A DNA stretch of 64,000 nucleotides from contig CADCXA010000034.1 of assembly GCA_902806565.1 (NCBI GenBank), positions 868,001 through 932,000 on the forward strand, given 5' to 3'. Positions 1 through 12,800 of the stretch are shown here, in pieces. The position numbers were made by a program, and so were the translations under genes. The notes beneath the pieces are model-generated. The model ran no database searches, had not been told where the DNA came from, and saw only the letters and a program-made list of their open reading frames with translations. How positions within the stretch are numbered: position 1 is the stretch's first letter; the number at the start of each line of letters is the position of its first letter. Source of the DNA: Hypoxylon rubiginosum. Lineage: Eukaryota > Ascomycota > Sordariomycetes > Xylariales > Hypoxylaceae.

Positions 1-239
1 GTCCAGATCTAGGCGACTGGGGAGGGGTGCTTGACTAGAGGTCAGGAAGATTTCTCAAAATCAACTTACTAATGATCGCTCTCCCGTGTTGGTCCTATGG
101 TGATAAGAGGGTGTTTTGTATAAGAGCCTCGTCTTAACCGTATTTCGCCTTATTAACCCGTCGAGTCGACTCTATTTCTAACTATCAAATATACGAGTTG
201 AGTTCACATACGTAATAACGTCATAGTTACGTAGACACC

Positions 240-2651
240 ATGAGTCCCTTCTCAACCCAGTTCTCTCTATCTCTAGAGCTCACAAGCCTTGTGCCCGTCA
301 TTTTGAATCAGGCCCAGGCTGGTATCACTTGGCTCGCCCGCGAATTACGAAATTCGGGATCCGACATAGTTGTGGAAGAAGACCTCGCTCAGCTTTTCGG
401 GCGATGCTATATAACGCCGAACATGTCCAGGACATTTCGCGCTGTCGTTGGCCAGAGCAACAATGTCTCAACATTAGCCGCTGGGCTTGCGCTGTTCAGT
501 GGTCCGGGACCAACTGTAAAACGAGCCTTGACAGAGCCGGCAGGGAATCCATACTTTTGTATGGTAGTACAATGTAAGGCACTTCGTCTACTATCTTGCG
601 ACCCGAAAGCCCAAGCAGCAGATGTAGTGAATTAGCATGGAAACTAATAATTCCAAGGCTCCCTTTTGAGTGCTACTCACAATGCGACTGGCCTTGCAGG
701 CGCTTTAGCTCGGGCTTTCGGAAGAGAGCAAGACGGAGCACCTGAAGGTCATCAGACCCGTGGCTTATTAAGTGCCGAAAGCACCCGTACAACGCTGGTT
801 GCAATCGAAGATCAGACCGCGCAGTTTAACTGGCGGACTACGCTTCTGGCAATAGCTTATAAGCTCGAATTAGAGCGTCCAACCGAACTGATGTATGCTA
901 TTTTGGTACCATTTTCTTTTCTGTGTGCTAACACTCGCAGCCACGAAACGATACCAAGCACCATCCTTGAAGGCCTCATAGTCATGTTAGCATCAGCGCA
1001 GCGATTTCCAGAAGAACGCATACTCTTGATTGAGACAGACCGGGCGTCATGCGTACTAGTTGCGTGGGCTCACCATGTCCTTGGTATGTCTGTCTTGGTC
1101 CGTCGTGTTGTTAACGGGCAGAAGAAAACAGACATATTTGGCAACGAACCAGAGCAAGTCATCATTGACTTAGACCCAAAGTGGCACAACCATTCTTCAG
1201 CCATCCTTATGTCTAGTGACGGGTCCCAGTTGTTCAAGCTTAGTGTAGAGCCTGATGGGGAGTATATTGACAGTACTTACCGAGCTCCCGCCAAAGGCTT
1301 AGGTGCAAGACATTTGCAACGTGAACTCCGCGGGCTAGATGGTGGTAAGGGGAAGCTGGGGAGAGAAGGGATGCTGTTATCCGCAGCAATTGCTTCCGAG
1401 TTCTGCAATCAGCTGCGCATTGGAGTTGGAACGTCACCAAAAATCAGCGAAACAGAGGATCTCATACCTTACAAAGTTCCCAAAAGTGATCTCTATGAAG
1501 CTACACGGTTCCTATTCAATATGGACAGCATCTCAGTTGAAGATGTTCAGTGCATCGAATCATATGCCGACTTGCTTCACGGAACCACTCTGTTAGACAC
1601 GGAGATGGGAGATATGCCAAGCACGATGCCTGCCATACTGAAAGATATCGATATAGTTGAGTCGAGCTGGAAAAGGTTGTGTAATGCCTGCTTCGAGGTC
1701 AGCATGTTTATATATGCATTTGCACACGTCACTAACCTAGAGCAATGCGATGAACTCGTCATTGTCGAAAACAGACACATGCCGCCATTCCGAGGAAAGC
1801 TATCATGGTGGAGAATAGGTTCTCCCATGGCCGTAACTGTTCATGACTGCTTTAAGATCATAAGCCAACTGATGACTGGGGAAATGAACTTAGATTTTAC
1901 GCGGACGAGTCTCGTTTGTAAAGGTGGTTGGAGTGTCTTCTTATCTTCAATAACGGAGTCCGATCCTAGCCTTGTTCGTAAGTGACCTAAGGTTATGATA
2001 TAGTAAAGGATAACTTGCTAATTAGTTATAGGAAAAGGAGCCGTATCAGTACTCAAAGGTGTCCCGTGTCGGGGTGGTGTATGCAAGCACCGCATCTTAG
2101 ATGATGAACGACCGAGTGCAAACCACGTCCCAAATTTAAGTGTGCGCAGCGGACCCGGTTCTCAACTATCGCCGGTCTGCTTGGATGCAATTTCGCTGGG
2201 AAAGACGTACGTTGGCGAGAGAGGTGACAGCTTCCTTGTGACTTTTCGCTATCTAGAGGAAACAGGCAACGTGATAACTCTCGTGCGGCGAACTGGGTTT
2301 TCGGAGCTGAGTTCCTCCCTGTGGCTCTCGCAAAACACGACGAAATGCGTACATGTATACAGCGAGCGAGACACGATGGTGCTACCCCCCAGCTGTCAAA
2401 CAATTTCCGGGTTAGTCGATTTCGGTCGGTTGCCGTCCAAGGGACGGGTTTTCATATACCAGACATCAGGGAACAAGCACGCTCGCTGGAGAGCTTTGAT
2501 AAGCATTGCATCCGCTACCCATCCCACGGATATGGGAGGGAACTTCTTACCCTATCATCCAGCGTTGCTTAAAACAGATGACACATGCCTCCCGTGTGCG
2601 GTGGGTGAAGCTCTATCCTATCCTATGGCTCCCTGTTTCCTGATATTGTAG
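240..2651 (+). CDS. Uncharacterised fungal protein, 757 aa, three exons
   Basis: Three exons join cleanly: 240-573, 658-1977 and 2032-2651. Intron 1 has a GTAAGG donor and an ACTAATAA branch point and ends at the AG of 656-657. Intron 2 has a GTAAGT donor and ends TTATAG. The phases match at both junctions and no stop interrupts the 757-codon product. The N-terminus contains the stretches ELTSLVPVILNQAQAG, WLARELRNSGSDIVVEEDLA and FGRCYITPN. From general knowledge these resemble a family of uncharacterised proteins found in many ascomycetes; this is recollection, not a search. I see no signal peptide, no clear transmembrane helix and no catalytic motif, so I assign no function. The next gene (FAP1 type) is convergent, 292 bp away across a T-rich tract. 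The exon structure is well supported; the function is unknown. Confidence 0.75.
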
Positions 2652-2844
2652 AGTGGTTGCTTGTTTAGGTATCTAACGATCTCATTTCTTATGGCATCTT
2701 TCAGTGAAAATTTATAAACCAACCTAAGCTTTGAGAAGTACAACTTGGGAAAAGTCGCTGTCTATTATGGCACGATTTTGTGGCTTTACCTATGACTCTA
2801 AGTATCAATAGGGATGACCTCTCGTGACCATGCTGAATGCTTAG

Positions 2845-2877
2845 TTTTTTTTTTTATTTTTTTTTTATTTTTTTTTA
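2845..2877. repeat. T-rich low-complexity tract
   Basis: Three runs of about 9-12 T separated by single A residues lie in the 292-bp gap between two convergent genes. The tract may lie in the 3' UTR of either gene. It is simple sequence with no further feature. Confidence 0.8.
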
Positions 2878-2943
2878 GTTCACTCGAGTTTATCACTACA
2901 GCATGTAGACTACACCTATACTAAGAAAGCCTAGGTGGCTTCA

Positions 2944-5900
2944 CTACTCGTCAAGTTTATCCGCCGCCTCCTCCCAATCCTCTTCAACAGGCTGCTGCTC
3001 GACCTTCTTCTTCGGTTCTTTCCGGAGAGCGACGAAGTTGCTACGCAGCGGCACCGACAGGACCGCCGGACCGGCCGCCGGCTTCGGCCGAGCAGCGGAC
3101 CGACCGACCACGGCGCTCCAGCCCCCTTCGCCCTGTCCCTGGGCGTCCTTCTCGCTCCGCAGCACGTTCAACGAGTCGTCGACGTGACACAGGAACACGC
3201 CCTCGCAAATACCCGCGCGCTTTACCGTACGTGAGAGGGTGGACTTGAGGGCCGTCAGGGAGGACTCGAGAATTTGCGGCGTCCACGCGCCCGAACCCTT
3301 GATGACGACTTCGTCCGAAGGCAGAAAGCTCGTATGGAACTTTACGCTCGGATAGGCCGCGTACTCTCGCTGCAGGGCAAAATCGAGTTCTTCAACCGTC
3401 AACCCAAACCGCGGCGCGGACAATAGCAGCGCGTTATAGGGTAGCGTCGCAGCAGCGTCGCCACCATCTAGTGCTGGTGGTTGCGCTGGGGGAGCTTGCT
3501 GTGCCTTAATTTTCAAACATTGCCCGACTGTCTTCATTGGCGCTGCTACGAATCGCGGGGTCTTGAAGAGGCAGACGTGGCGATGAGGCTCTGGGTCGGC
3601 ACTCTCGCTGTCGAACCCGAAATCATCAGCCAACGAGTGAAGAAAGGCTCGCTGCTGGGACTTCATTGGTTTGAATCTGAGAAATTTCTGGGTGGGGTCT
3701 GAGGCGAAGACACGATATTCTCTTTCGTAAGTCTGGGAAAATTGGACACTGTCTCTATAGAGCTTGAGCGTGGTGTCTGAGTATGGGACATGATCATCCG
3801 TATGAGTTTGAGGGTCGATGTTGAGCGCATCGGCCAGACGTGCATTACGCTGCAAGCGGAGGCATTCTTCGTCGCATTTGAGCGTTTCCCGCTGAGGCGA
3901 TGGATTTCCTTTGCTGGCCATGCATTTGACTTCCTGCTTTCTGCGTTGACAGTCGCAAGTGATAAATGATTTTGCTTGACAAGGCTTGTCCTCCTTGCAA
4001 GGATACGGAGCGTGGCATTGTTCAGCATCCAAATGTCCACAACTTCGTGTCTTCCCGCAGGGTTGCTTGCATCGAGATCCTATGGTATCGGCATCTTCGC
4101 ATTCACCCGGCCGGTGGCACGTCTTCGTACACGTATGAGTACCGCATCTGAGCTTCTGACCACAGGGCAAGCCGCAATGCGGTTCTTCAAACCAGCAAGG
4201 TTGGTTCCTGAGAGATTTCTTGCCACAGACGCATCGCTTTTCGACGAGAAACGGGCACTTTGGACACGGCTCGCTATCAGTGTGACAACTGTGAGATACC
4301 TGAGGGTGTCCACATGACCGAGGTCTTGTACAGTCGAAGCGACATTCCGGAGGTTGAGTACCACAGGGCTGTGGTGGTTGAAGGACCGTTCGGCCGCAGT
4401 TGCAACTGATTTCCTCGAATATAGCTTCGGGGCAAGAAGGGCAGGGCCCTTTATGGCACATTTGCTGACATTGGTGTTTTCCGCATTTCAAGTCTCGTCC
4501 GCAGGGGCGGGTACAAATATGTTCCGCTTCTACTTCGTCGTGTGTGGGACCAGCATGCCTATTCTTCCGTTTTGCTGCCACTCGCTCCATCGCTTTCTTT
4601 TCGCCTGGGCAGCAATGTTCACCATGCTCATGTCTTCCACAGTTGAGTTGAGCACGGCAAATTCTCATACATTCGGGTATCGCAACCGTGCCTTGGTGGC
4701 AAAGTGAGGTCGCCTTCGTCCTTCCGCATCGGCAACTGATCGCCATCACTTGCGTACATGGCGCGCATGAACCTGAGTGACAGACGTCCTGGCAGAGATG
4801 GCCGCATGACAATAATTTGTTGCATATCTTTCTGCAGTTGGGAATTGGATCTTCGCAACTCTGTCTGGGCTGATCTAAGATGTCTGTCAATGGCGTTTTG
4901 CCACACGGGCAGTGAGTTATTAAATCAGGGGAAAATGGGCAATGAGCCGCATTTTCGTCCTGGGAATGGCATCCCTTTTTGCAACTGTGTTTCCCACAGT
5001 CGAATAATCTATCACAGATAGCCTCGCAAGAAAAGGAGCCCCAGTACCAATTCTCGGGGATATCGTTATTCTCCAGCAAGTCGCCTTCCACGTTAACTTG
5101 GCCGTAATTATGTGACTCGATTTTATCGCCACGGTGCTCGCAAGGGATTTCCTTGGATTCTCGGCCACAGTAGCAGATAGAGAAGACAGGGACCTCACAG
5201 CTCCCACAGAGACCCGAATGGCATTCCTTTTGGCATTCGTGCTCTCCGCATGGTAAAAGGTCACCGCAAACCTCGTGGCAACTCCACCCGTGGGTGTAAT
5301 CTGTTTCGCCGCAGCGCTTGGTAGATGTATGTTTACCGCAGAAACAGGGCTGACTCGGCCCCATCTGAAGACACGGGGGGCAAGGCCCGGCGTGGCACTC
5401 AAGAGGACACGGGTGCGGGCAGGTCGCTTTAGGTTTTGAGCATGTTTGTCCGCAACTATGGGGGCTGAGTCCTGGTATCGATTTGGGGCCGATCTCTTTA
5501 CCACACCAACAATGATAAGTAGAAGGCTCATCGGTCATGGGAGAGTTACAGCCCGGACACCTCCAGTTGGATTGCTGCTGGTCAACGTTTCTAGTCCGAT
5601 TAGAGTACCACTTATTCACACAGCTCATGTGGGTTACAGTCCAACATATAGAGCATGACCAAACTTTGGAATTTCGCAGGACTTCATTGGTGCATATAAC
5701 GCACTCATACTGCCCGTTGCTGATGTCTTCGTGGATTCTGGTGGGAAGGTCTTCAGCAGTGGACTTCGACGCCCTCCGACCAGCATTTACCTTGGGCTGC
5801 GGCCTTATGGCACTGTTGGTGCTATGTTCGGCTAGGGGTTGACCTGGTACGAATGCTGGTGCGCCAATATTTAGGCCTGCTGGCGTCCTCGAATCGGACT

Positions 5901-6225
5901 CTTCGATTTCCGTGCCAGTTGTAAGATGGCCACCGAAGGTTCGCGGCCTACCCAGCATGGCTCTCTGACTGCCTTCATTGCCTCCCCTTCTTGAACCCCT
6001 AGGACCCCTCCGCCCTCTTCCGCTCCGACTTTCGGAAGGCGTCCCAGCCGAAGCCGTAGGTGTCGGGGAATCTGCTAGTGGTACTTGGCGCCTTTCGGCG
6101 TCCTGTTGGCCACGCTGCCGTCGACTTCCACGACCTCCACGGTTCCCAAAAGATCTCCCTCCACGAGGCTGACGGCTACGGCTTCTTGGATTTGACGGTG
6201 TCTCCGAAACCTGTGAGTCCGCCAT
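2944..6225 (-). CDS. FAP1: NF-X1 type zinc finger protein, FAP1 family, with RING-like and R3H domains
   Basis: This is one uninterrupted exon. I prefer the ATG at 6225 (MADSQVSETP); an in-frame ATG at 6273 would add 16 residues. In the longer 1109-residue numbering, a basic Arg/Gly-rich region covers about 20-120. An atypical RING/PHD-like Cys-His cluster starts near 191 (YECVICTNEV, then THMSCVNKW and WRCPGC). Many NF-X1 type repeats of the form CGKHxCxxxCHxGxCxxC run from about 265 to 815. An R3H domain with the signature RAFLH sits near 873. Yeast Fap1 binds FKBP12 and human NFX1 is a nuclear DNA/RNA-binding factor; family members may also act as ubiquitin ligases. The domain order matches that family. 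The last 350 coding bases are much more GC-rich than the rest. Function is inferred from the family. Confidence 0.9.
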   Translation of the reverse strand: MADSQVSETPSNPRSRSRQPRGGRSFGNRGGRGSRRQRGQQDAERRQVPLADSPTPTASAGTPSESRSGRGRRGPRGSRRGGNEGSQRAMLGRPRTFGGHLTTGTEIEESDSRTPAGLNIGAPAFVPGQPLAEHSTNSAIRPQPKVNAGRRASKSTAEDLPTRIHEDISNGQYECVICTNEVLRNSKVWSCSICWTVTHMSCVNKWYSNRTRNVDQQQSNWRCPGCNSPMTDEPSTYHCWCGKEIGPKSIPGLSPHSCGQTCSKPKATCPHPCPLECHAGPCPPCLQMGPSQPCFCGKHTSTKRCGETDYTHGWSCHEVCGDLLPCGEHECQKECHSGLCGSCEVPVFSICYCGRESKEIPCEHRGDKIESHNYGQVNVEGDLLENNDIPENWYWGSFSCEAICDRLFDCGKHSCKKGCHSQDENAAHCPFSPDLITHCPCGKTPLTDILDQPRQSCEDPIPNCRKICNKLLSCGHLCQDVCHSGSCAPCTQVMAISCRCGRTKATSLCHQGTVAIPECMRICRAQLNCGRHEHGEHCCPGEKKAMERVAAKRKNRHAGPTHDEVEAEHICTRPCGRDLKCGKHQCQQMCHKGPCPSCPEAIFEEISCNCGRTVLQPPQPCGTQPPECRFDCTRPRSCGHPQVSHSCHTDSEPCPKCPFLVEKRCVCGKKSLRNQPCWFEEPHCGLPCGQKLRCGTHTCTKTCHRPGECEDADTIGSRCKQPCGKTRSCGHLDAEQCHAPYPCKEDKPCQAKSFITCDCQRRKQEVKCMASKGNPSPQRETLKCDEECLRLQRNARLADALNIDPQTHTDDHVPYSDTTLKLYRDSVQFSQTYEREYRVFASDPTQKFLRFKPMKSQQRAFLHSLADDFGFDSESADPEPHRHVCLFKTPRFVAAPMKTVGQCLKIKAQQAPPAQPPALDGGDAAATLPYNALLLSAPRFGLTVEELDFALQREYAAYPSVKFHTSFLPSDEVVIKGSGAWTPQILESSLTALKSTLSRTVKRAGICEGVFLCHVDDSLNVLRSEKDAQGQGEGGWSAVVGRSAARPKPAAGPAVLSVPLRSNFVALRKEPKKKVEQQPVEEDWEEAADKLDE

Positions 6226-6273
6226 AATTATCACGTCCTGAGGCCACAGGGCAGATTCGTATGCGGAAGTCAA

Positions 6274-9200
6274 AGCCAGAACTAGCAGGTAAACAGGGTA
6301 CGACTAGGCTGTTTTCGTGATGCGCTTTTTGAAATACAGCGACTTCAGATGTAGGTAGAAAAAAAAATAGTAGGCCGATGCAAACGGAAGCAAACTTGAC
6401 TTTACACGGCAAAATCAGAAAGGCAGGAGTTAGGTACCTAGAAATTCAATTATGAAAAACAAATTCAGAGGCAATTATCCGTGTATTTGAGGGGACTAGT
6501 TGGCCACACTCTGTTGTAATGGATTTCACGATTTCACGATGTCAACTGTGGCGATGAGTCGATGAGAATATTCATGCAAGGCTGTGAGTCAACGTAGAAA
6601 AAAACGGGCCACTAATCTGACTGATGGCAATGTCATAGGCGACACAGGGCTTTCAGGGCAGATTTCCCCACAGCAAGGGCTAACACCTTGTAGATCGTAG
6701 GGCAATGAGGCGCTATCTGTTAGGGCTAGGTGATATCGAGTTCTAGGCTGCTGGGTAGTCCTGGTAGTAAGGGTACACACGGACCACTCTGACCATGGAG
6801 AAATGCCTATTCTACTAGCGCGCGGGAACGACCGTTAGGCATCTCTTTTTATCATCCAACCAATGATAAAATAGATCGGCGAACATTTTCTGTTCCGCCC
6901 GATAGTGACTCTTCTCTTCGGGCCCTGTCTACAACTTGCAGATTTTCAATATCCGAAATGAATCATACACAATCATATATTGCTCTACTTATCTTTCTGC
7001 CCTTTTCAAGCTAACTACAGTCTATCCCCGGCTTTCTTTGGGTGTAAGAAAACTACCCACCTAATGATCAGTCGTCTTTTCGGACTGAAAGCCTGAAAAC
7101 TTGAACACTCAAGAAACATTTCGGTCCTATTCAGCAAATAACTGAGAGACATGATTGTCAGCCCACCACTCGCCGCAACCATCATAAGAACGCCATTCGG
7201 GTGGCTGTCAGTCATGGGGCAGTGCGTATATCGCTTAAGCATCTCTGTTCATCTACATGCAGATTGGCGTCGGCTTCAACACCAGTCACTCGTCACGTGC
7301 CTACAGTGGCGCTGTTAGTATCAACTCATTTCTCAGCTAATGCAGATACTTCCATCGTCATCACCTGCCTACGCTACGCATCCTGTAGGCTGTAGGTGGT
7401 TAGGGTGGTCTATAGCCTACTACGATACGATGTACGCTTCGAAACATGAAGGCAAATGACGCTTCGAGGATTATGGAAGGTGCCACAACCCGCCCTTCAT
7501 TTCGATTTTCGATTCAACTTGGATTGGCTCCAAGTTGATATTTTGCATATCTCTATCTCGATGATGATATGCTCGGCCTAGAAGATTGAGGCATACGTCA
7601 CGGTCCATTGGCCAACAAGGCTTCACTATCTCTAAGGCAAGACCACGCGAATTAGACGCACAGCCCCTAATCATGGATCACCTACCTGCATTGTAAATCT
7701 AACCGGCGGCTCGGTTTCCTAGCTGCCTGGGAGCTTTCTATTAGAGTGAGACATAACGGCACGGCAGCCATAACGGGTGTCAAATCAAAGCTGGAGTCGT
7801 GCGATCGTCAGGTCTACCTACCCTCCAGGTAGTAAAAAGGTGCATTTGATGCAAGCTAATTCTGCATGCCTCCACGTATCTGCAAGATAGACTAGCCGCT
7901 GGTACGATGGCGCTCTCCACGGTAAGCCTTTTCCAGAAAATCTCTCGTCGTCATTTGCTCTAGGCGTATCTCTCCTTCGCAGAAAAACGCCTTCCCAAGC
8001 TACCTAGGTACGCTCGGCGCCCGAGTAGGCGTTGCAGTGTTTGGCGGCCGATGCATGCGTTGGTCTTACGAAGTCATATTTAGCAGCAAAAAAGCAACCT
8101 CACGATGGAAGTTTTTCCCAGCGTTGCAATTTTCCTGCAGCGTAGCATCCACAGAGTGGCAGGGTTGTCCAAAGACCCCAAAGCCCCCAAGTTGTATCGC
8201 GATTGGTCTGAGCAGGCGAGGGAAGAAAGGTACAACTGAGATACATGCAGCCGACCTCGTATGTGTGGTCATAGGTTGACGGCACTGCACCAACTAGAGT
8301 AGCAAAAGCGGAATGTTTTCTTATTGGGCTTGTCATCCGCCTTTGCACGAACTACGACACAATTCAACAACAGCCACCGGCTTTCCTCGGTTTCATCTTG
8401 CGATATGTCTACGAAAAGGCTCTACGATGACCAGCCCGCCAAGTAACATACCTACCTAGTTACCTACTGTAGGTATCTATATCTCGACATTATTTGGTAC
8501 GCGATATTACTGTCTAACCAAGTAACAACTGGGAATTACCCCTAACCATTTCTCTCCAATCCGAAAGGGGAGATTGCTCTGCACAGCTCGCCAAAAGATG
8601 ACCTTTCCAAGTCTGAAATTCTTATAGACTTGGTTAGAAGTTAGAACTGTTATCTCGCCGACATCCATTTTCGAGGTATTAGTCGGGCAATGACGCCGTC
8701 AAGGCGACGGCTCGAAAACAAAACGCCTTTAATGTAACAATGCAGTCATTTCCACATGGAGTATATTAAGCGGCTTGAACGAGTTTCCGTGGCTGTTGTT
8801 ACCCCATCACAATTTACGCCGGTCAACTGGCCAGGTGATTCGCCGCATAAAGCCACATTTTTGTACCGCCGGACTGGCTCAGCTCTTGACATTTTGACAT
8901 TTTGACATCTTGCCATGAAGTCCTTGCCTCTGGTGTCAATAATCGCCATTTCTTAAGGTACCTATACCATGGATCATGAGAATACCTAAGGCTTCCCACT
9001 GCAACGCAACTGCATAACCGCACGATATCCTTGCAGCCTAGACTGTTATTCGGCTGACTCAGAACTAGCGATATTAGCAGTCTATCGTCCAATGTCGGCG
9101 AGCCTTGCGCTGTGTTTTTGAGATTATCAGCATTTTTTTTGTGATAACTACCCCTGTTGCCATGCGTGGTTCCACATAATTTTATCCTTGCCCCTGAACT

Positions 9201-9858
9201 TCGTATCGACTATCCCGCCCCACAGTCGGCTGGTCTCCGAGGGTTCAACTGGACCAAGGGTCTGAATCTGCATCTTGTTAATCAACCTACCAAGTGCCTG
9301 GCATAGCCTAAGCCGATGTCACTTTCTAGATTCGGGCTTACCATCAGCAGATTTGTGTTCAGAGAAGAAAAAAAAAGAATAAGAAAAAGCAGCATTGTAG
9401 CCCCGCGGTTCAGATTCAAGTGAACCCTCTCCTCTAATATGATTCTACTCATGATCAACTTTCAGAAGACCTCTTGAGGATACTCTGCTACAAGGACATG
9501 GAGTCCGGTCTATCTCAAGGTACTTGGGATTTGAAGACGATTCACGCCAACACCGTGGGTGTTCATGGCAATGCTACCGAGTGATAGTGTGAAATGCGGC
9601 TGTTGGCCTTATTATCCGTGTTGATTGGGCAGACCCTTGTTATGCTGCATCCCGGGTGGGTTGCAGTGAGGTCCAGTCGAATCTATCAACATGGAGGATG
9701 CGCGCTAGCATCTTGTATTAACTTGGGGGTTAGGAAAGGATATTCATATATCCTTGCATGTCATCCTCAATGTTTTCTCTCGTGGTTCATACTTCCCCAT
9801 CTTCGAAGCTTTGGATGAGCTCCTTCTGAGTTGGACAGAGTTTTGAGGTTCCTAATTC
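6274..9858. other. Intergenic interval, no supported gene
   Basis: This interval of about 3.6 kb lies between the divergent FAP1-type gene and the WSC oxidase, so it holds both promoters. Only short open frames without family resemblance or convincing splice structure are visible. One weak candidate near 7905 (ATG then GTAAGC and TAG 43 nt later) lacks a branch point and I did not accept it. Several copies of a TACCTA/TAGGTA word occur, for example around 8450-8480 and 8960-8990. I see no tRNA or repeat element. Confidence 0.6.
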
Positions 9859-12800
9859 ATGGGAAAGCTTTCCATCATGAGGACCACTCTGAGCTACCCA
9901 GTTCTTTCTTCCCTCCTGTTCCTCGCCTCGGCCTACCCTTCTTCATCCGAGTTGGTAGTCCCGAGCACTTCCCAACTCAGCGGACCATGGCAGTATAGCG
10001 GTTGCTTCGTGTAAGCCACATACTACTCCCGCAGTTACGAGCCTGGGGACTAACCAATTCCTAGTGACGTTGGTCGGACGATTGATGCGGTTACCACTAC
10101 GTCCGATGGCATGACTTTAGGAAAATGTATCGAATTTTGTGATAAGAAAGGGTTTCCTTACGCTGGAGCTGAAAATCACAACGAGTGCTGTAAGTTAATC
10201 TCATTCCTGAGAAGCAACATGTTTGTGTGTATACGCTAACAACTATTAGACTGTGGGACCAGCCTCGCTGTTGGCGCCAACGAGGTCGAAGACGCTACGG
10301 AATGCTCGACAGGCTGCTCGGGAAACAGCACGGAAGCATGCGGTGGTTTGGATAGATTGACATTATTCTTCAATCCTTATAACACTGGCCCCAAGCCGGA
10401 AGATTATAATTTCAATATGCAGTATATCATGCCTACCCCCAGCCTTTCCGGTGCTATCGCCGGAAGAGCTGTTGATCCAACTTCGGCACCCACAACTCCT
10501 TCGCAACCTTTAGCTGTAGCTAATTACAACTGGTATGGCTGCCAGACGGAGGCTACCAACATCCGCGCACTCAGCTTGTTTACCTACGCCGACGATGCGA
10601 TGACGCTCGACGGCTGCCAAACCTTTTGTAGTGGAAAAGGAACAACCTACTTCGGTGTCGAATATGCACGTGAATGCTACTGCGGGAACAAGTTCGAGAC
10701 GGGCTCGGTTCAAGCCCCAGCGACCGATTGTAACATGCTCTGCGCTGGAGACCAGACGGAGTATTGTGGAAGCGGGAACCGCCTGTCTGTCTATATCAAG
10801 AACGGAACTGAGGTTGCCACGACTTCCAGTGCTTCTGGCATCGCGGCCCCGACGAGCAGTAGCCCAGGGACACCCGCAGTTACAGGGTTTCCTGATGGCT
10901 GGACTAACCAAGGCTGCTGGCAAGATGGGCCTAATGGCCGTATCATGCCGACTTACCAAGCGCCCGACGACCCTGAACTGACACCGCAGAAGTGCGCGCA
11001 AGTCTGCCTCACCAACAACTACTCGATCTCAGGGACCGAATACTACACGCAATGCTTCTGTAGCGATGCAATCTACAACGGTGGAGTCGCCAGTGATGAT
11101 ACGACGCCATGCTCAACCCCTTGCGGAGGCGACAGTTCAGTCATGTGCGGTGGTCCCGGATACTTGACTATCTATTCGGATGGCACACCACCCGTCTTTA
11201 AGGCGCCTACTCCAGCCAGAGACGTCCAAAATTGGACGTATCAAGGGTGCTACGAAGACAACGTCAACAACAAGCGGACCCTTTTTTGGCAGCTTATGTT
11301 CCCAGGTACCATGACCCCCGAGCAATGCTTGTCGAAGTGTGCTTCATTCGGCTACGCTGCTGCGGGTCTAGAATACGGCGATGAGTGCTACTGTGGTGAC
11401 CCGATAGATGTCGGTGCTTCGGGTGCGACTGACAGACCAGAAACTGAATGCAATGTCGTATGCGCCGGAGATGCCTCCGCGATTTGCGGCGGTGGCGCCC
11501 GGCTTTCGTTATACTACTGGACTGCCACAGAGCCGCTTTACGTGTTCCATTACCCTCAAGGCAACGATGCGGGCACATATTCCAACTTAGTTGGTGGCGT
11601 TGTTACGCCTTTGATGACGATGCAGTCGATTACTGGCAAGGTCACTTTCTTGGAGAAATGGGGAACCGGAGCAGCCAATAGCACTGGTGCTTATGAACTG
11701 GACCTCACCCAGCTCGATGACTTCGACGCTGCTTGGAGGACTATGCACGTGAAGACTGATATTTTCTGCTCTGCGGGTCTTATTCTTCCAGACAAGGCTG
11801 CACGACAGATCACTGTGGGCGGTTGGTCTCTTGACTCAACTTATGGTATCCGTCTGTACGCACCCGACGGCTCAAATGGTGTCAAAGGAACCAACGACTG
11901 GGAAGAGAACGTTAGCGAGCTCAAACTTCAAAAGGGTAGATGGTACCCGTCCGCCATGCTTATGGCGAACGGATCAATTCTAGTTGTTGGTGGAGAGATT
12001 GGTTCGAATGACAAGCCTGAACCCAGCCTCGAACTTCTTCCTCAAGTAGGCCCTGCCCTCTATATGGACTGGCTTGAACGTACGGACCCGAACAACTTAT
12101 ATCCGTTTTTGGCAATCCTCCCCGGTGGCGGCATCTTCGTTGCCTACTGGAACGAAGCTAGAATACTTGACGAGGTCACGTTTGACACGACAAAGACCTT
12201 GCCCAACATGCCTGGCGCCGTCAACGATGATCTCGGCGGCCGTACGTATCCTCTCGAGGGCACAGCTGTCCTCTTACCTCAGTTCGCTCCTTATACCGAC
12301 CCTCTCGGTGTATTGATATGTGGTGGCTCTACCAATGGTGGCTCTGCTCTCGACAACTGCGTGTCCATGTACCCCGAGGTGGCGGAGCCGACATGGACTC
12401 TCGAGCGCATGCCCTCCAAGCGCGTGATAAGCTGCATGGCTCCTCTGCCGGACGGTACTTACCTGATCGCCAATGGAGCTCATCAAGGTGTTGCTGGCTT
12501 CGGTCTTGCGGATGATCCCAACTACAACGCCCTTCTCTACGACCCATTCCAGCCTATCGGGTCGCGCGTCTCCATCATGGCCAACACCACGGTCGCGCGT
12601 CTGTATCATAGCGAAGCCATCACACTTCTCGACGGCCGTGTCCTGATCACTGGTTCTGACCCGGAGGACGGGAAGCACCCCCAGGAAATCCGCGTCGAGG
12701 TTTTCACACCACCTTATCTCTACAGCGACAAGCCGCGGCCATCCTTCACAGTCACGAACACGGACTGGGACTACGGCGACACAGTGACCTTCGAACTAGG

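Noticed and set aside
7905..8279. Possible two-exon small gene (ATG, GTAAGC donor, TAG acceptor 43 nt later)
   Set aside because: The intron would be very short without a branch point, and the downstream frame resembles nothing.
9594..9818. Short frame starting with a hydrophobic stretch, like a signal peptide
   Set aside because: It ends after 74 codons, lies immediately upstream of the WSC oxidase start and has no conserved continuation.
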